From contig JAPHQV010000007.1 of NCBI GenBank assembly GCA_026197075.1, positions 1-57,478 on the forward strand: DNA of 57,478 nt, in the 5' to 3' direction. The stretch comes from Gammaproteobacteria bacterium (lineage in GTDB: Bacteria; Pseudomonadota; Gammaproteobacteria; DSM-19610). The translations under genes and the position numbers were made by a program. This document shows, one piece after another, positions 35,708 to 45,050 of this stretch. The stretch's first letter is position 1; every line of letters starts with the position of its first letter. The notes below the pieces were generated by a model. The model saw nothing but the letters and a program-made list of their open reading frames with translations, made no database searches and had not been told where the DNA came from.

Positions 35708-35925
35708 TGAACCGCCAAGGCGCCAAGAGCGCCAAGAAAACCTTGTTGAACCGCCAAGACGCCAAGGACGCCAAGAAAACCCAAACTTAATTATATCTGT
35801 CATTCCGGCATATGCCGGAATGACAGGTTATCCAGGCCTTCCTCACATAAGTTCTTGGCGTCCTTGGCGTCTTGGCGGTTATTTTTTGCCTTTCTTGGCG
35901 CTCTTGGCGCCTTGGCGGTTCAAAA
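35708..35925. repeat. Composite GCCAAG / palindrome element, copy 1
   Basis: Two forward units of AACCGCCAAGRCGCCAAG type (35708-35779) are followed by a 30-bp perfect palindrome (35797-35826, centre GGCATATGCC) and then two inverted units (35852-35925). The arrangement matches the copy at 49746-49983. It fills the 330-bp gap between ygiQ and metK; no gene is present. Confidence 0.88.
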
Positions 35926-35931
35926 CGATTT

Positions 35932-37116
35932 TCAGCCCGCCTTCTTCAGGGAACCCGCCGCCGCCTTGCGCAGGATCTCGGCCTTGTCGGTCTTTTCCCA
36001 GGTGAAGTCGGCTTCCTGGCGACCGAAGTGGCCGTTGGTGGCGGTCTTGCGGTAGATGGGCCGCAGCAGGTCCAGCATCTGGACGATGCCCTTGGGACGC
36101 AGGTCGAAGTGCTCGGCGATCAGGTCCTCGATCTCGGTTTCCGGGATACGGCCGGTGCCGAAGGTGTCCACGTGGATGGAGACCGGGCGGGCGACGCCGA
36201 TGGCGTAGGCCACCTGTACCTCGCAGCGGTCGGCCAGGCCGGCGGCGACCACGTTCTTGGCCACGTAGCGTGCCGCGTAGGCGGCGGAACGGTCCACCTT
36301 GCTGGGGTCCTTGCCGGAGAAGGCGCCGCCGCCATGACGACCGACACCGCCGTAGGTGTCGACGATGATCTTGCGTCCGGTCAGGCCGCAATCACCCACC
36401 GGGCCGCCCACCACGAAGCGTCCGGTCGGGTTGATGAAATACTCGGTCTTGTCGGACAGCATCTCGGCCGGCAGCACGGGTTTGATGATCTCTTCCATCA
36501 CCGCCTTGCACAGGTCCTCATGACTGATGTCCTCGTCGTGCTGGGTGGACAGCACCACCGCCTCGATGGCCTTGGGGGTATTGCCTTCGTAACGCACCGA
36601 CACCTGGGACTTGCAGTCCGGACGCAGCCAGGGCAGCTTGCCGCTTTTGCGCACTTCCGCCTGACGAGCGGTGAGCCGGTGCGCGTACTGGATCGGCATG
36701 GGCATCAGTTCCTCGGTCTCGTTGGTGGCATAGCCGTACATAAGGCCCTGGTCACCGGCACCCTGGTCCAGGTCCAGACCGGCGCCTTCATCCACACCCT
36801 GGGCGATGTCCGGCGACTGCCGGTCGAGGGCGATCAGCACGGCGCAATACTTGCCGTCGAAGCCCATGCGGCCGTCGTTGTAGCCGATGTCCAGGATGGT
36901 CTGGCGAATCACGTCGGTGTAATCGACCACGGCATTGGTGGTGATCTCGCCGGAGACCACCGCCATGCCGGTATTGACCATCACTTCGCAAGCAACACGG
37001 GCCTTGGGATCCTGCGCCAGAATGGCATCGAGGATGGCATCGGAACAGTTGTCGGCAACCTTGTCTGGATGGCCTTCACCGACGGATTCGGAAGATACGA
37101 GATAGCTGCGAGTCAT
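35932..37116 (-). CDS. metK: S-adenosylmethionine synthetase
   Basis: The 394-residue enzyme makes AdoMet from methionine and ATP. Hallmarks are complete: [26 protein letters not shown], the glycine-rich P-loop [22 protein letters not shown] (read in parts), and [16 protein letters not shown]. It follows gsmt-sdmt by about 100 bp in the same direction. Betaine synthesis uses three AdoMet per glycine, so the linkage makes metabolic sense. Confidence 0.97.
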   Translation of the reverse strand: MTRSYLVSSESVGEGHPDKVADNCSDAILDAILAQDPKARVACEVMVNTGMAVVSGEITTNAVVDYTDVIRQTILDIGYNDGRMGFDGKYCAVLIALDRQSPDIAQGVDEGAGLDLDQGAGDQGLMYGYATNETEELMPMPIQYAHRLTARQAEVRKSGKLPWLRPDCKSQVSVRYEGNTPKAIEAVVLSTQHDEDISHEDLCKAVMEEIIKPVLPAEMLSDKTEYFINPTGRFVVGGPVGDCGLTGRKIIVDTYGGVGRHGGGAFSGKDPSKVDRSAAYAARYVAKNVVAAGLADRCEVQVAYAIGVARPVSIHVDTFGTGRIPETEIEDLIAEHFDLRPKGIVQMLDLLRPIYRKTATNGHFGRQEADFTWEKTDKAEILRKAAAGSLKKAG

Positions 37117-37159
37117 ATTAAATCCTCAAAACAAGTTACAAAGAAAGCCCTGCTGATTT

Positions 37160-37187
37160 CGTCATTCCGGTATTCGCCGGAATGACG
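37160..37187. repeat. CGTCATTCC palindrome
   Basis: CGTCATTCCGG and CCGGAATGACG are separated by TATTCG. It stands in the 100-bp spacer between sdmt and metK and may modulate read-through or mRNA stability between them. Confidence 0.85.
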
Positions 37188-37218
37188 ATAACGGGTGTGC
37201 CGGGCGGATCTGGTTGAT

Positions 37219-38058
37219 TCAGGAGGTCTTGCGGAAGTGCAGAATGCCCCAGGCCAGGTAGCCGGCCTTGCCGGCATCGACCCAGTGCTGCAGGCCGGTG
37301 AGCATGCGCTCGACATAGGCTTCGGACACCTTACCGGTCAGGGCCGCGCGTTGCTTCAGCAACTCGGCTCGCACCCGCCCATAGTGACGCACCAGCTGCC
37401 CGGTCTGGTCTTCGACACCCACCTCGGTGAGGCCGGCGGCCTTCGCGGCCTGGCGGTAGAAACCGATGGAGCCCAGTGAAGCCAGGTGGATACGGTCCAG
37501 CACCGGCTGCAACACACCCTCGGGACAATCATCCGCCTGCATGGGATCGGTAAACAGCAGGTGTCCACCCGGCTTCAACACACGGGCGGCCTCGCGGATG
37601 ACCTGTTCGCGGTTGGGGCTGTGCAGGATCGCATCCTGGGACCAGACCAGGTCATATTGGGCATCCTGCCCAGGCACGTGCTCGAAATCACCATCCACCA
37701 CCTCGATGAGGTGATCCAATCCCGCTTCGCGATTCATGACCCGGTCGCGTTCGTTCTCGGCCTCGCTGAGATTGAGGGCAGTGACATGGCAGCCGAAGGT
37801 CCGGGCCAGGTAGCGGGCAGCGCCACCATAACCGGCGCCCAGGTCCAGCACACGGGACTCGGCATTCAGCCCCGGCACCTGGCGCGCCATGTATTCCACG
37901 GTGCGCCGCGAGGCCGTTGCAATCTCCTCGTCCTCATGCTCGTAGAGACCGATATGAATATCCTCGCCACCCCAGATATGGAAGTAGAAGTTATCGGCAT
38001 CCTCGCTGTTGTAGTAATCACGAGCGGTACTGACCACCTCGGAATGTACTGTGCTCAT
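37219..38058 (-). CDS. sdmt: Sarcosine/dimethylglycine N-methyltransferase
   Basis: The 279-residue AdoMet-dependent methyltransferase completes glycine betaine synthesis (sarcosine to dimethylglycine to betaine). SAM motif I is VLDLGAGYGGAARYLA. The N-terminus (ARDYYNSEDADNFYFHIWGGEDIHIGLY) and QDAILHSPNR are typical of SDMT. Start overlaps the gsmt stop by 4 bp. Betaine is a compatible solute, so this marks salt tolerance. Confidence 0.95.
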   Translation of the reverse strand: MSTVHSEVVSTARDYYNSEDADNFYFHIWGGEDIHIGLYEHEDEEIATASRRTVEYMARQVPGLNAESRVLDLGAGYGGAARYLARTFGCHVTALNLSEAENERDRVMNREAGLDHLIEVVDGDFEHVPGQDAQYDLVWSQDAILHSPNREQVIREAARVLKPGGHLLFTDPMQADDCPEGVLQPVLDRIHLASLGSIGFYRQAAKAAGLTEVGVEDQTGQLVRHYGRVRAELLKQRAALTGKVSEAYVERMLTGLQHWVDAGKAGYLAWGILHFRKTS

Positions 38059-38873
38059 TCCTCGTCCTCCCTGGTGAGATAGGATTTTTCCGCCACATGG
38101 ATGAAGAAATCCGGCTCGCTTTCCCGGTAGGTCTCCTTGAAGTCCCCGTAGGTGGTCACACGCTGGAATCCGACCTCGCGCAACAGCCGTTGCATGTAGG
38201 CCTTGCGCAGGGGGAACATGTTGAGGTGGAACTGGGATCCGTCCCCGAAACTGTACTTGAAGCGCGCCAGACTATCGTCCACATGCTCCGGCTCCGCGGA
38301 AACATCGTCACCGCAGTAGTAGTACTTGTGGGTGGGCTTGACCTGCTTGTCGAGCAGGGCGTCGTAGTTACGCTGGTCGAGAATGAGGATGCCGTCGTGG
38401 CGCAGAGTGGCATAGTACTCTGCCAGGGCCTTGCGGCGATCGTTCTCGTCATGCAAATGCGTAAAGGAGTTACCAAGGCAGATAACAGCATCGTAGAGGT
38501 CATGCACATCGCGATTCAGCCAGCGCCAGTCGGCATGTACAGTGCGCAGGATGTGACCACGCTTGCGTGCATTCTCGAATGCCTTGGCCAGCATTACCGG
38601 GCTGCCGTCCGCGCTGGTGACCTCGAAGCCGGCTTCCAGCAGGGCCACGGAGTGAAAGCCCGTTCCGGTCGCCACATCGAGCACTTTTTTGGCGCCGAGT
38701 TCGCGTAGCTTGTCGATGAAAAAATGGCCTTCCGCCTCGGCACGACCATCCCAGTCGATCAGTTCATCCCATTTTTCCACGAAGGACTTTACGTATTCTT
38801 CCTGGTACTTGTCGGTTTCGCGCACTGCGAGGGGATCTTCACCGTAGTCCTGTTCAAGTTTGCTGTTGAGCAT
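38055..38873 (-). CDS. gsmt: Glycine/sarcosine N-methyltransferase
   Basis: The enzyme has about 272 residues and methylates glycine to sarcosine and dimethylglycine. Typical regions: QDYGEDPLAVRETDKYQEEYV, VLDVATGTGFHSVALLEAGF (SAM motif I, read in parts), DWRWLNRD, CLGNSFTHLHDENDRRKALAE and LDQRNYDALLD. The start at 38873 gives the N-terminus expected for the family; alternatives are ATG 38888 and TTG 38909. It is the first gene of gsmt-sdmt-metK. Confidence 0.95.
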   Translation of the reverse strand: MLNSKLEQDYGEDPLAVRETDKYQEEYVKSFVEKWDELIDWDGRAEAEGHFFIDKLRELGAKKVLDVATGTGFHSVALLEAGFEVTSADGSPVMLAKAFENARKRGHILRTVHADWRWLNRDVHDLYDAVICLGNSFTHLHDENDRRKALAEYYATLRHDGILILDQRNYDALLDKQVKPTHKYYYCGDDVSAEPEHVDDSLARFKYSFGDGSQFHLNMFPLRKAYMQRLLREVGFQRVTTYGDFKETYRESEPDFFIHVAEKSYLTREDEE

Positions 38874-39346
38874 AAGTATTTTTCCCATTCTGTTATCGCA
38901 GACTGCCAAAAGCAGGAGGCGCTACATGCCGGCTGGGCATGCGCTCTTCATGCCGCAATCGGCACAAATCGTTTTTTCAGGCGATATCTCGTCCAGCCAG
39001 TGGCGGACGTGATTCATTATGTTGTGCAGGACGAGCCTGCTGTTCGACAGCACCCTGGCGGGGCTGATGGATTCCGGTCAGGATACCGGAGAGAAATTAA
39101 AATTAGGCGCTGAAAAGCGTTTTCCTGGAGAATGCTGCATTCTTGCAGACGGTTGCAAAGGAATGCTTCGGCCTCGCAACATCCTTATACCCTACGGACA
39201 TTGGCCGCGGATGACAAGTCCGCAGGCTGCCATCCGTGTAGGCGAGATCCGGTTTTTTCAATAAAAAACAGGGAAAAACGGGTAATTTACCGATTTCCAT
39301 CCGGTGTTCTTGCAGACACGCCTGACGGAATATTTCGATCATGGAT
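38874..39346. other. Non-coding interval upstream of gsmt
   Basis: This is 470 bp without a convincing gene. It holds a short hairpin TCCGGT/ACCGGA (39073-39090) and AT-rich patches (about 39091-39105 and 39255-39275) where the gsmt promoter on the minus strand is likely. No clear osmotic control element was recognised. Confidence 0.5.
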
Positions 39347-40264
39347 TCAAAAACCCATTCCATTCTGCTTCGCATCCGCCTCGGCGAACCAATCGGAGAG
39401 AAAATCAATGAAGGCGCGCACCCGGTGCGAGAGGTGGCGGGTGTGAGGATAGAGGGCGTGGGCACTGGTGGCCGGCCACTCGTATTCCGTGAGCAGGGGC
39501 AACAGGCGCCCCTCGGCGAGCGAGCGGTGCACGATGAACAGTGGCTGCAGGACGATGCCCTGGCCTTCCAGTGCTGCGCGATGGAGGAAATCCCCGTTGT
39601 TGGCCTGCAGGCGTGAAGGTACCCGCACGCTGCCGGCCTTGCCGGCGGCGTTGCGATAGCGCCAGACCCGCGGCTCCGGCACCAGGCTGTAGGTCAGGCA
39701 GGCGTGGTGCGCCAATTCCTCGGGCCGCCGGGGCGTACCGGCCCGTTGCAGGTATTCCGGGCTGGCACAGACACAACTGCGAATACGGGCCAGGCGCCGG
39801 GCCATCAGGCTGGAGTTTTCCAAGTCGCCGATACGCAACGCGAGATCGAAGCCCTCCGCCAGCAGGTCCACCTGCCGGTCATTGAAATCGAGATCGAATT
39901 CCACGCCCGGATTGGCCTGCAGGAAGGCATTGATGGCCGGGCCCAGCTGCAGCAGGCCGAAGGACAGGGGCAATGCCACGCGCAGGTGTCCTTGCAGCTT
40001 GCCATGCTCGCGGGAGACCGCCTGCTCCGCTTCCGCCACATCGGCCAGGATGTTCACGCAACGCTCGTACAGGCTGCGTCCCGTGCCGGTGAGATTCATG
40101 CGTCGCGTGGTACGGCGGAACAACTGTACACCGAGACGCTCCTCCAGCTCGGAGAGGCGCCGGCTGACAGCGGACTTGGCGATCCCCATGCGGTCGGCGG
40201 CAGCGGTGATGCTGCCCGCTTCCACCACCCGGACGAAGGTCTCCATTGATTCAAAACGCATCAT
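39347..40264 (-). CDS. LysR-family transcriptional regulator
   Basis: The 305-residue protein has an N-terminal winged HTH (FVRVVEAGSITAAADRMGIAKSAVSRRLSELEERLG, read in parts) and a periplasmic-binding-like effector domain (LRVALPLSFGLLQLGPAI, FDLDFNDRQVDLLAEGFDLALRIG). It is divergent from the b561-YceI-pirin genes across 139 bp holding a perfect inverted repeat, so it probably regulates them. Confidence 0.94.
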   Translation of the reverse strand: MMRFESMETFVRVVEAGSITAAADRMGIAKSAVSRRLSELEERLGVQLFRRTTRRMNLTGTGRSLYERCVNILADVAEAEQAVSREHGKLQGHLRVALPLSFGLLQLGPAINAFLQANPGVEFDLDFNDRQVDLLAEGFDLALRIGDLENSSLMARRLARIRSCVCASPEYLQRAGTPRRPEELAHHACLTYSLVPEPRVWRYRNAAGKAGSVRVPSRLQANNGDFLHRAALEGQGIVLQPLFIVHRSLAEGRLLPLLTEYEWPATSAHALYPHTRHLSHRVRAFIDFLSDWFAEADAKQNGMGF

Positions 40265-40302
40265 CGCCGTGCCCTCGCTCTCAATACAGGAAGATAGCCA
40301 TT

Positions 40303-40325
40303 ATTGTTCTTATTAACAGAACAAT
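40303..40325. promoter_or_regulatory. Likely LysR operator
   Basis: ATTGTTCT and AGAACAAT are exact inverted copies around TATTAAC, with the T-N11-A form of LysR sites. It lies between lysR and the b561 genes, directly before a TTGACA hexamer. Confidence 0.65.
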
Positions 40326-40328
40326 TAT

Positions 40329-40334
40329 TTGACA
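40329..40334 (+). promoter_or_regulatory. Candidate -35 box for cytochrome b561 operon
   Basis: TTGACA lies 75 bp before the b561 start and 4 bp after the operator. The matching -10 region (about 40351-40356) is poor, as expected for a promoter that needs an activator. Confidence 0.45.
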
Positions 40335-40403
40335 AAATAGGTATTTATTCTTTTGCTGTCAACAATCAAACTTCCCCACAAGCACCTGTCCCGAGGCAAG
40401 AAC

Positions 40404-40952
40404 ATGTGGCGCAACAGCCGGCAGCAGTATGGAATCGTCAGTATCACCCTGCACTGGCTGGTGGCCCTGCTGGTCTTCAGCCTGTTCGGCCTGGGCCTGT
40501 GGATGGTGGAGCTGGACTATTACCACGGCTGGTACCAGCGGGCGCCGGACCTGCACAAGAGCATCGGCATCACCCTGTTCGGCATCATGGCGCTGCGCTT
40601 AGTCTGGCGTTACAGCAACCCGCGTCCCGCCCCACTGGCCTCGCTGGCGAGCTGGGAAAAACGCCTGTCCGGCTGGCTGCATGTTTTCTTTTATCCCCTG
40701 CTGTTCGTGCTGATGCTGAGCGGCTACCTGATCTCCACCGCCGACGGCCGCGCCATTGCCGTGTTCGACCTGTTCCGCGTGCCGGCCACGTTGACGGCCA
40801 TCCCCGACCAGGAGGACGTCGCCGGCCTGGTCCACCAGTGGCTGGCCTACACTTTGATCGGCCTGGTGGCCCTGCATGCCCTGGCGGCCCTGAAACACCA
40901 CTTTCTCGATCGTGACGGCACGCTCAAGCGCATGCTGCGCGGAAAATCCTGA
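40404..40952 (+). CDS. Cytochrome b561-family membrane protein
   Basis: The 182-residue protein has four predicted membrane helices with haem-ligand histidines in ITLHWLVALL, DLHKSIGI, WLHVFFYP and ALHALAALKHH. This is the pattern of bacterial b561 superoxide/quinone oxidoreductases. The start at 40404 is preferred over 40353. It is followed by YceI after 27 bp, the usual pairing (YceI-cytochrome b561). Confidence 0.93.
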   Translation: MWRNSRQQYGIVSITLHWLVALLVFSLFGLGLWMVELDYYHGWYQRAPDLHKSIGITLFGIMALRLVWRYSNPRPAPLASLASWEKRLSGWLHVFFYPLLFVLMLSGYLISTADGRAIAVFDLFRVPATLTAIPDQEDVAGLVHQWLAYTLIGLVALHALAALKHHFLDRDGTLKRMLRGKS

Positions 40953-40979
40953 CCTACCCATCACCCACAAGGAGTCACC

Positions 40980-41558
40980 ATGAACCGCAAACCCATCCTC
41001 GCCACCCTGTTTGCCGCTGTCCTGGCCCTGCCCGGCCTGGCCCCGGCCGCCGATTACGTCATCGACACGGAAAAGGCCCATGCCTTCATCCAGTTTCGCA
41101 TCAGCCACCTGGGCTTCAGCTGGCTGCTGGGCCGCTTCAACGAATTCTCCGGCAACTTCACCTACGAGGAAGACAAGCCCGAAGCGACCCGTGTCGAAGT
41201 CCGCATCGACCCCGCCAGCATCGACTCCAATCACGCCGAACGTGACCGGCACCTGCGCGGCGAGGACTTCCTCTATACCAGCAAGTATCCCGAGGCTCGT
41301 TTCGTGAGCACGGGCTATACCGCAACGGGAGAGGATTCCGGCGTATTGACCGGCAAGCTGACCCTGCGCGGCGTCACGCGCGAGATCGACATCCAGGTGA
41401 AACAGATTGGACACGGCCAGGATCCCTGGGGTGGTTATCGTCGTGGTTTCGAGGGCAGCACCACCCTGACGCTCGCCGACTACGGCATCGACTACAACCT
41501 TGGACCGGCCGCGCGCCAGGTGGAGATGTTCCTGTCCATCGAAGGCATCCGCCAGTAA
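40980..41558 (+). CDS. YceI-family periplasmic lipid-binding protein
   Basis: The 192-residue protein has a signal peptide ending in APAA. The lipocalin-like barrel motifs are HAFIQFRISHLGFSWLLGRF, SNHAERDRHLRGEDFL and TGKLTLRGVTREI. The family binds isoprenoid quinones or related lipids in the periplasm. AAGGAG lies 7 nt upstream. It is part of the b561-YceI-pirin unit. Confidence 0.95.
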   Translation: MNRKPILATLFAAVLALPGLAPAADYVIDTEKAHAFIQFRISHLGFSWLLGRFNEFSGNFTYEEDKPEATRVEVRIDPASIDSNHAERDRHLRGEDFLYTSKYPEARFVSTGYTATGEDSGVLTGKLTLRGVTREIDIQVKQIGHGQDPWGGYRRGFEGSTTLTLADYGIDYNLGPAARQVEMFLSIEGIRQ

Positions 41559-41571
41559 AGGGAGAAGGCCC

Positions 41572-42429
41572 ATGACCCCGCGCCCCGTCACACAACTGGT
41601 TCGCGCCCTGGAGGTGACCGAAGGGGCGGGGGTCAATGTGCATCGCACCATCGGTACCCCGGCACGTCGTCACCTGGATCCTTTCCTGCTGCTGGACCAC
41701 TTCAGCAGCGATGATCCCGATGACTACAGCGCCGGCTTTCCCGAACATCCACACCGCGGCTTCAACACCTTCACCTACATGCTCGACGGCCACATGCGCC
41801 ATGGCGACAGCATGGGCAACCGCGGCGATCTGGGGCCGGGCGGAGCACAATGGATGAAGGCGGCCAGCGGGGTCATCCATTCGGAAATGCCACAACAGAT
41901 CGACGGCCTGATGCGCGGTTTCCAGTTGTGGATCAACCTGCCGGCCAGTGCCAAGATGAGCGACCCGGAATACCAGGAAATCCGCCCCGAGGGAATACCG
42001 GAGATCCAGTCCCCGGGCAGCCGCATCCGCCTGCTGGCCGGTTCGCTTGGTGACCGGCAGGGCCCGGTGCGCGATCCCCACACGGATCCCCTCATCCTCG
42101 ACCTGTCCCTCGAGGCGGGCGCAAGCCAGAGCTTCGACCTGCCCACCGGCCACACGGCCTTTGTCCATGTGTTCGAGGGCAGCGCTGTCATCGCCGGCAC
42201 CCCGGTCCCGCGCCAGCACCTGGCCGTGCTTGGTGAAGGCGAAGGCCTGGAAATCCTGGCGGATACACAGGGTCTGCGTGCCCTGGTGGTGGCTGGCCGG
42301 CCCATCGGGGAACCCATCGTGCAATACGGACCTTTCGTCATGAACCAGCGCGCGGAGATCGAGCAGGCCATGGCCGACTACCGGGAGGGTCGCCTGGTAC
42401 GCACCCGGGCCGGTTTTCACAACCGCTAG
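41572..42429 (+). CDS. Pirin-family protein
   Basis: The 285-residue bicupin has the pirin signature PFLLLDHF and metal-binding residues in FPEHPHRGFNTFTYML and HSEMP. The C-terminal cupin starts near residue 170. Some pirins have quercetinase or redox-sensor roles; the substrate here is unknown. GGGAGAAGG precedes ATG 41572. Confidence 0.94.
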   Translation: MTPRPVTQLVRALEVTEGAGVNVHRTIGTPARRHLDPFLLLDHFSSDDPDDYSAGFPEHPHRGFNTFTYMLDGHMRHGDSMGNRGDLGPGGAQWMKAASGVIHSEMPQQIDGLMRGFQLWINLPASAKMSDPEYQEIRPEGIPEIQSPGSRIRLLAGSLGDRQGPVRDPHTDPLILDLSLEAGASQSFDLPTGHTAFVHVFEGSAVIAGTPVPRQHLAVLGEGEGLEILADTQGLRALVVAGRPIGEPIVQYGPFVMNQRAEIEQAMADYREGRLVRTRAGFHNR

Positions 42430-42561
42430 GCGCCCGATGCCGGTTTCGGCGGAATAGCGCTACGCCTCTTGTGGATTCCCCCGTTACCGGGAGGACACCG
42501 GGAATAAAACCTCGGCCTGGCGACTCTAGTCAGCACCATAATCAGGTTGAGGAGAAATACC

Positions 42562-43020
42562 ATGCGAGGATTGATTGCTTTGTTTACAGCTGCCCTGCTG
42601 AGCTTCGGTGGCCAGGCCCTGGCGGCCGACAAACAGAAAGTGGCCTACCACATCAATGGCGGCGACGCCCAGCAACAGGCGGCCGCCCTCGGCAACGTCC
42701 GCAACCACATCAATGCGATGGGCGCGGATAAGCTGGACATAAAGGTCGTCATGCACGGTGACGGCCTGTCGTTGGTGCTGCTGCCCGAGCACCAGGACAA
42801 GACCAAGATGAAGACCGCCAATGCCGACCAGAACATGCAGGCGCGCATCGACGGCCTGAAGATGGACGGCGTGCAGTTCCAGGTCTGTGCCAACACCCTG
42901 AAGGGACGCAACATCCCCAAGGAGGCCCTGTATGACTTCAAGGAGGACGACGTCGTGCCATCGGGCGTGGCCCAGCTCAGCATCCTGCAGGAACAGGGTT
43001 ATACCTACATCAAGCCCTGA
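42562..43020 (+). CDS. Exported DsrE-like protein
   Basis: This 152-residue protein has a clear Sec signal ending in QALAAD, and then a DsrE/YchN-like fold (VAYHINGGDAQQQAAALGNVRNHI, KVVMHGDGLSLVL, GVQFQVCANTLKGRNI). It keeps one Cys (VCANTL) in the usual place for sulfur-carrier DsrE-like proteins. Cytoplasmic relatives move sulfane sulfur; a periplasmic version beside sulfide-oxidation genes may bind polysulfide, but this is inference. GAGGAG precedes the ATG. Confidence 0.87.
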   Translation: MRGLIALFTAALLSFGGQALAADKQKVAYHINGGDAQQQAAALGNVRNHINAMGADKLDIKVVMHGDGLSLVLLPEHQDKTKMKTANADQNMQARIDGLKMDGVQFQVCANTLKGRNIPKEALYDFKEDDVVPSGVAQLSILQEQGYTYIKP

Positions 43021-43083
43021 TCGGACTGCCCTGCTCTGCAGGCAGGGACAGGCTGCAAGGAACCTCGGACCAATTCTTTCCTG

Positions 43084-43147
43084 TCGTTCCGGCGCATGCC
43101 GGAACCCAGGGATACCAAATCATGGATGTCGGCATGCGCCGGCATGA
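43084..43147. repeat. Imperfect palindromic repeat
   Basis: CCGGCGCATGCCGG and CGGCATGCGCCGGCATG face each other across about 35 bp. It is a diverged member of the CGTCATTCC/GGCATGCC repeat family in the spacer before 43212. Confidence 0.65.
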
Positions 43148-43211
43148 CAAATGGTTCGCGGCCCCCTTGAAGCATGTCCCCAGCCGTATTGCACTGCGCT
43201 ACACTACCCCC

Positions 43212-43757
43212 ATGCAAATCTCCTTGCGCGTTCCCCTGGCCACCTTCCTGCTCGCGTTCCTCATCCCCACCATCCAGGCCGATGAGCTGCGCCATGACTC
43301 CCCGATCCTGACCGTCCAGCTCGGCCCACGCACCCCGGAGCAGATCGCCGCCTTCTACGAGGCACGCGGCTTCCAGGCCGACATGATCGAGGTGCTGCGC
43401 CAGCAGTGCTATCTCACCGTGTTCATCCATAACAAGAGCCAGGACATCCTCTGGCTGGACCTGCAACACTGGGAGTTCTCCAACGCCGACGGTCCTGTGG
43501 CTCGCCTGGATCGGCACCACTGGCGGCAACGCTGGCAGGCCATGGAGATCCCCCTGGCCCACCAGTCGACCTTCCGCTGGACGCTGCTGCCGGAACAGCT
43601 GGATTTCCTGCCCGGTGAACGCGAGGGTGGCAATCTCATCCTGCCGCGCCTGGACAAGCCCCTGCGTATCCAGGCGCGCTTCGACACCGGCGCCGATCGC
43701 GCCGGCCCGCCGGTGCAACTGGTATTCGATCGCGTGGAGTGCGCCGTCAACCCATGA
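43212..43757 (+). CDS. Secreted protein of unknown function
   Basis: The 181-residue protein has a Sec signal (about 1-23). The mature part has aromatic-rich segments (YLTVFIHNKSQDILWLDLQHWEF, WRWTLL-type) suggesting a beta-sandwich. One conserved-looking Cys is near residue 68 (QQCYL), another near the C-terminus (VECAVN). It overlaps tlpA by 4 bp, so it is probably co-translated with a thioredoxin and may depend on its redox control. Confidence 0.75.
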   Translation: MQISLRVPLATFLLAFLIPTIQADELRHDSPILTVQLGPRTPEQIAAFYEARGFQADMIEVLRQQCYLTVFIHNKSQDILWLDLQHWEFSNADGPVARLDRHHWRQRWQAMEIPLAHQSTFRWTLLPEQLDFLPGEREGGNLILPRLDKPLRIQARFDTGADRAGPPVQLVFDRVECAVNP

Positions 43758-44293
43758 ACCGCCTGTACCTTCTGCTACTGGTCTGCCTGTATCTGGCGCC
43801 GGGTTCCCTGCAGGCCGCCGAACCGCCCCTGCCGCCCGGCGTCATCCGCCTGGAACCGTTCCCCGCGCCGGAAACCCGCCTCGACGACCTGGATGGCCAA
43901 CCCTATGCCCTGGAGGAAGACCGGGGGTCCGTGGTGTTCGTGCATTTCTGGGCCAGCTGGTGCGGCCCGTGCCGCCGCGAAATGCCCGCCATTCAGCGCA
44001 TGTGGCAACAGATGGAAGGGGAAGGCCTGAAAATCGCCCTGATCAACACCGCCGAGGACGAGGAAACGGTATTCAGCTTTCTCGCCGGCCATGCCCCCGA
44101 CATCCGCCCCCTCATGGACCGTGACGGCCAGCGCACCGAGGCCTGGCAGCCGCGCGGGCTGCCCGCCACCTACCTGGTGGATCGCGAGGGCCTGGTGCGC
44201 TACCAGGTGCTCGGCGGCCGCCCCTGGGATGAACCGGCCTACCTGGACTTCCTGCACCACCTGCTCAAAACACCGCAGGGAACCATTGAATAA
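43754..44293 (+). CDS. TlpA-like periplasmic thioredoxin
   Basis: The 179-residue protein has a signal peptide ending in LQAAE, then a thioredoxin fold with active site WASWCGPCRREMP (CxxC), cis-Pro in GLPATYLVDREG. Such proteins reduce periplasmic disulfides or help cytochrome maturation. It overlaps the preceding secreted-protein gene. Confidence 0.93.
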   Translation: MNRLYLLLLVCLYLAPGSLQAAEPPLPPGVIRLEPFPAPETRLDDLDGQPYALEEDRGSVVFVHFWASWCGPCRREMPAIQRMWQQMEGEGLKIALINTAEDEETVFSFLAGHAPDIRPLMDRDGQRTEAWQPRGLPATYLVDREGLVRYQVLGGRPWDEPAYLDFLHHLLKTPQGTIE

Positions 44294-44298
44294 CCTTG

Positions 44299-44964
44299 TT
44301 ATTCCGGCGTATGCCGGGATGGCTGCACGGGTGGTGGTTGGGGATCGGAGTGTGAGCCCAGGGGTCGGGAGCTCGCCGGGTCGCGGCTGAACACCCAGGC
44401 GGGCAGCCACTCGGCACCACGCAACAGCCGGTCGAGCAGGCGCCGGGTACCGGCGGCCGCGGTGGATTCGTCGTTGAGCCAGTACCCGAAAGTGGCCAGG
44501 TAGATACTGGTCAACACCGTCTCCTCCAGGGCGCGGCTGAGATAGGCGGCTTTACAGTGAGCGGCCTCGCGCCACCACTGTACCGTGCGGCTCACCCGCA
44601 ACAGGCCGCGTGCCTGTATGTGCACATGGCCCGGCTCCAGGCGACCCTGGATCATCTGCCGGGTCACGCGCCGATGATCGGCCAGGGTATCGAGCCAGAC
44701 CATGAGCAGGCGGTGCAGACGTTCCCGCAGCGGCAACCGCCCCAGGCCGGGATCGGCACCGGCCTGCAACAGGGCCGCGTCGGCACGATCGAACCAGGCG
44801 TCGATCAGATCCTCCTTCTCGCGGAACTCCTGGCGCACCTCGTCCAGTCCGATACCCAGGGCCTCGGCCACCTGGAACAGACGCAAATTTTCCCAGGAGG
44901 TCTGGCCCGCCAGTACCAGGGCCGTGTCGAGGATTTGATCCCGCCATGACTGCCGCTGTTTCAT
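44299..44964 (-). CDS. TetR-like transcriptional regulator
   Basis: The 221-residue protein has an N-terminal HTH (ILDTALVLAGQTSWENLRLFQVAEALGI and LDEVRQEFREKEDLIDAWFDR, read in parts) and a helical ligand domain. The C-terminal tail is Pro/Ser-rich and its last codons run toward a palindromic repeat at 44298-44320. Target unknown. It converges on tlpA with a 5-bp gap. Confidence 0.88.
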   Translation of the reverse strand: MKQRQSWRDQILDTALVLAGQTSWENLRLFQVAEALGIGLDEVRQEFREKEDLIDAWFDRADAALLQAGADPGLGRLPLRERLHRLLMVWLDTLADHRRVTRQMIQGRLEPGHVHIQARGLLRVSRTVQWWREAAHCKAAYLSRALEETVLTSIYLATFGYWLNDESTAAAGTRRLLDRLLRGAEWLPAWVFSRDPASSRPLGSHSDPQPPPVQPSRHTPE

Positions 44965-45050
44965 CTCGCTGCCCTCCCTGTTCGGACAAGTCTAGCAAAC
45001 GCACTCGGCCCCACGGAACCTGGCCATGCCACGGATTCCGTTATACTTTT

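Noticed and set aside
35708-35925. CRISPR-like repeated GCCAAG units
   Set aside because: Units are in inverted orientation around a palindrome, there are no regular unique spacers, and no cas genes are present.
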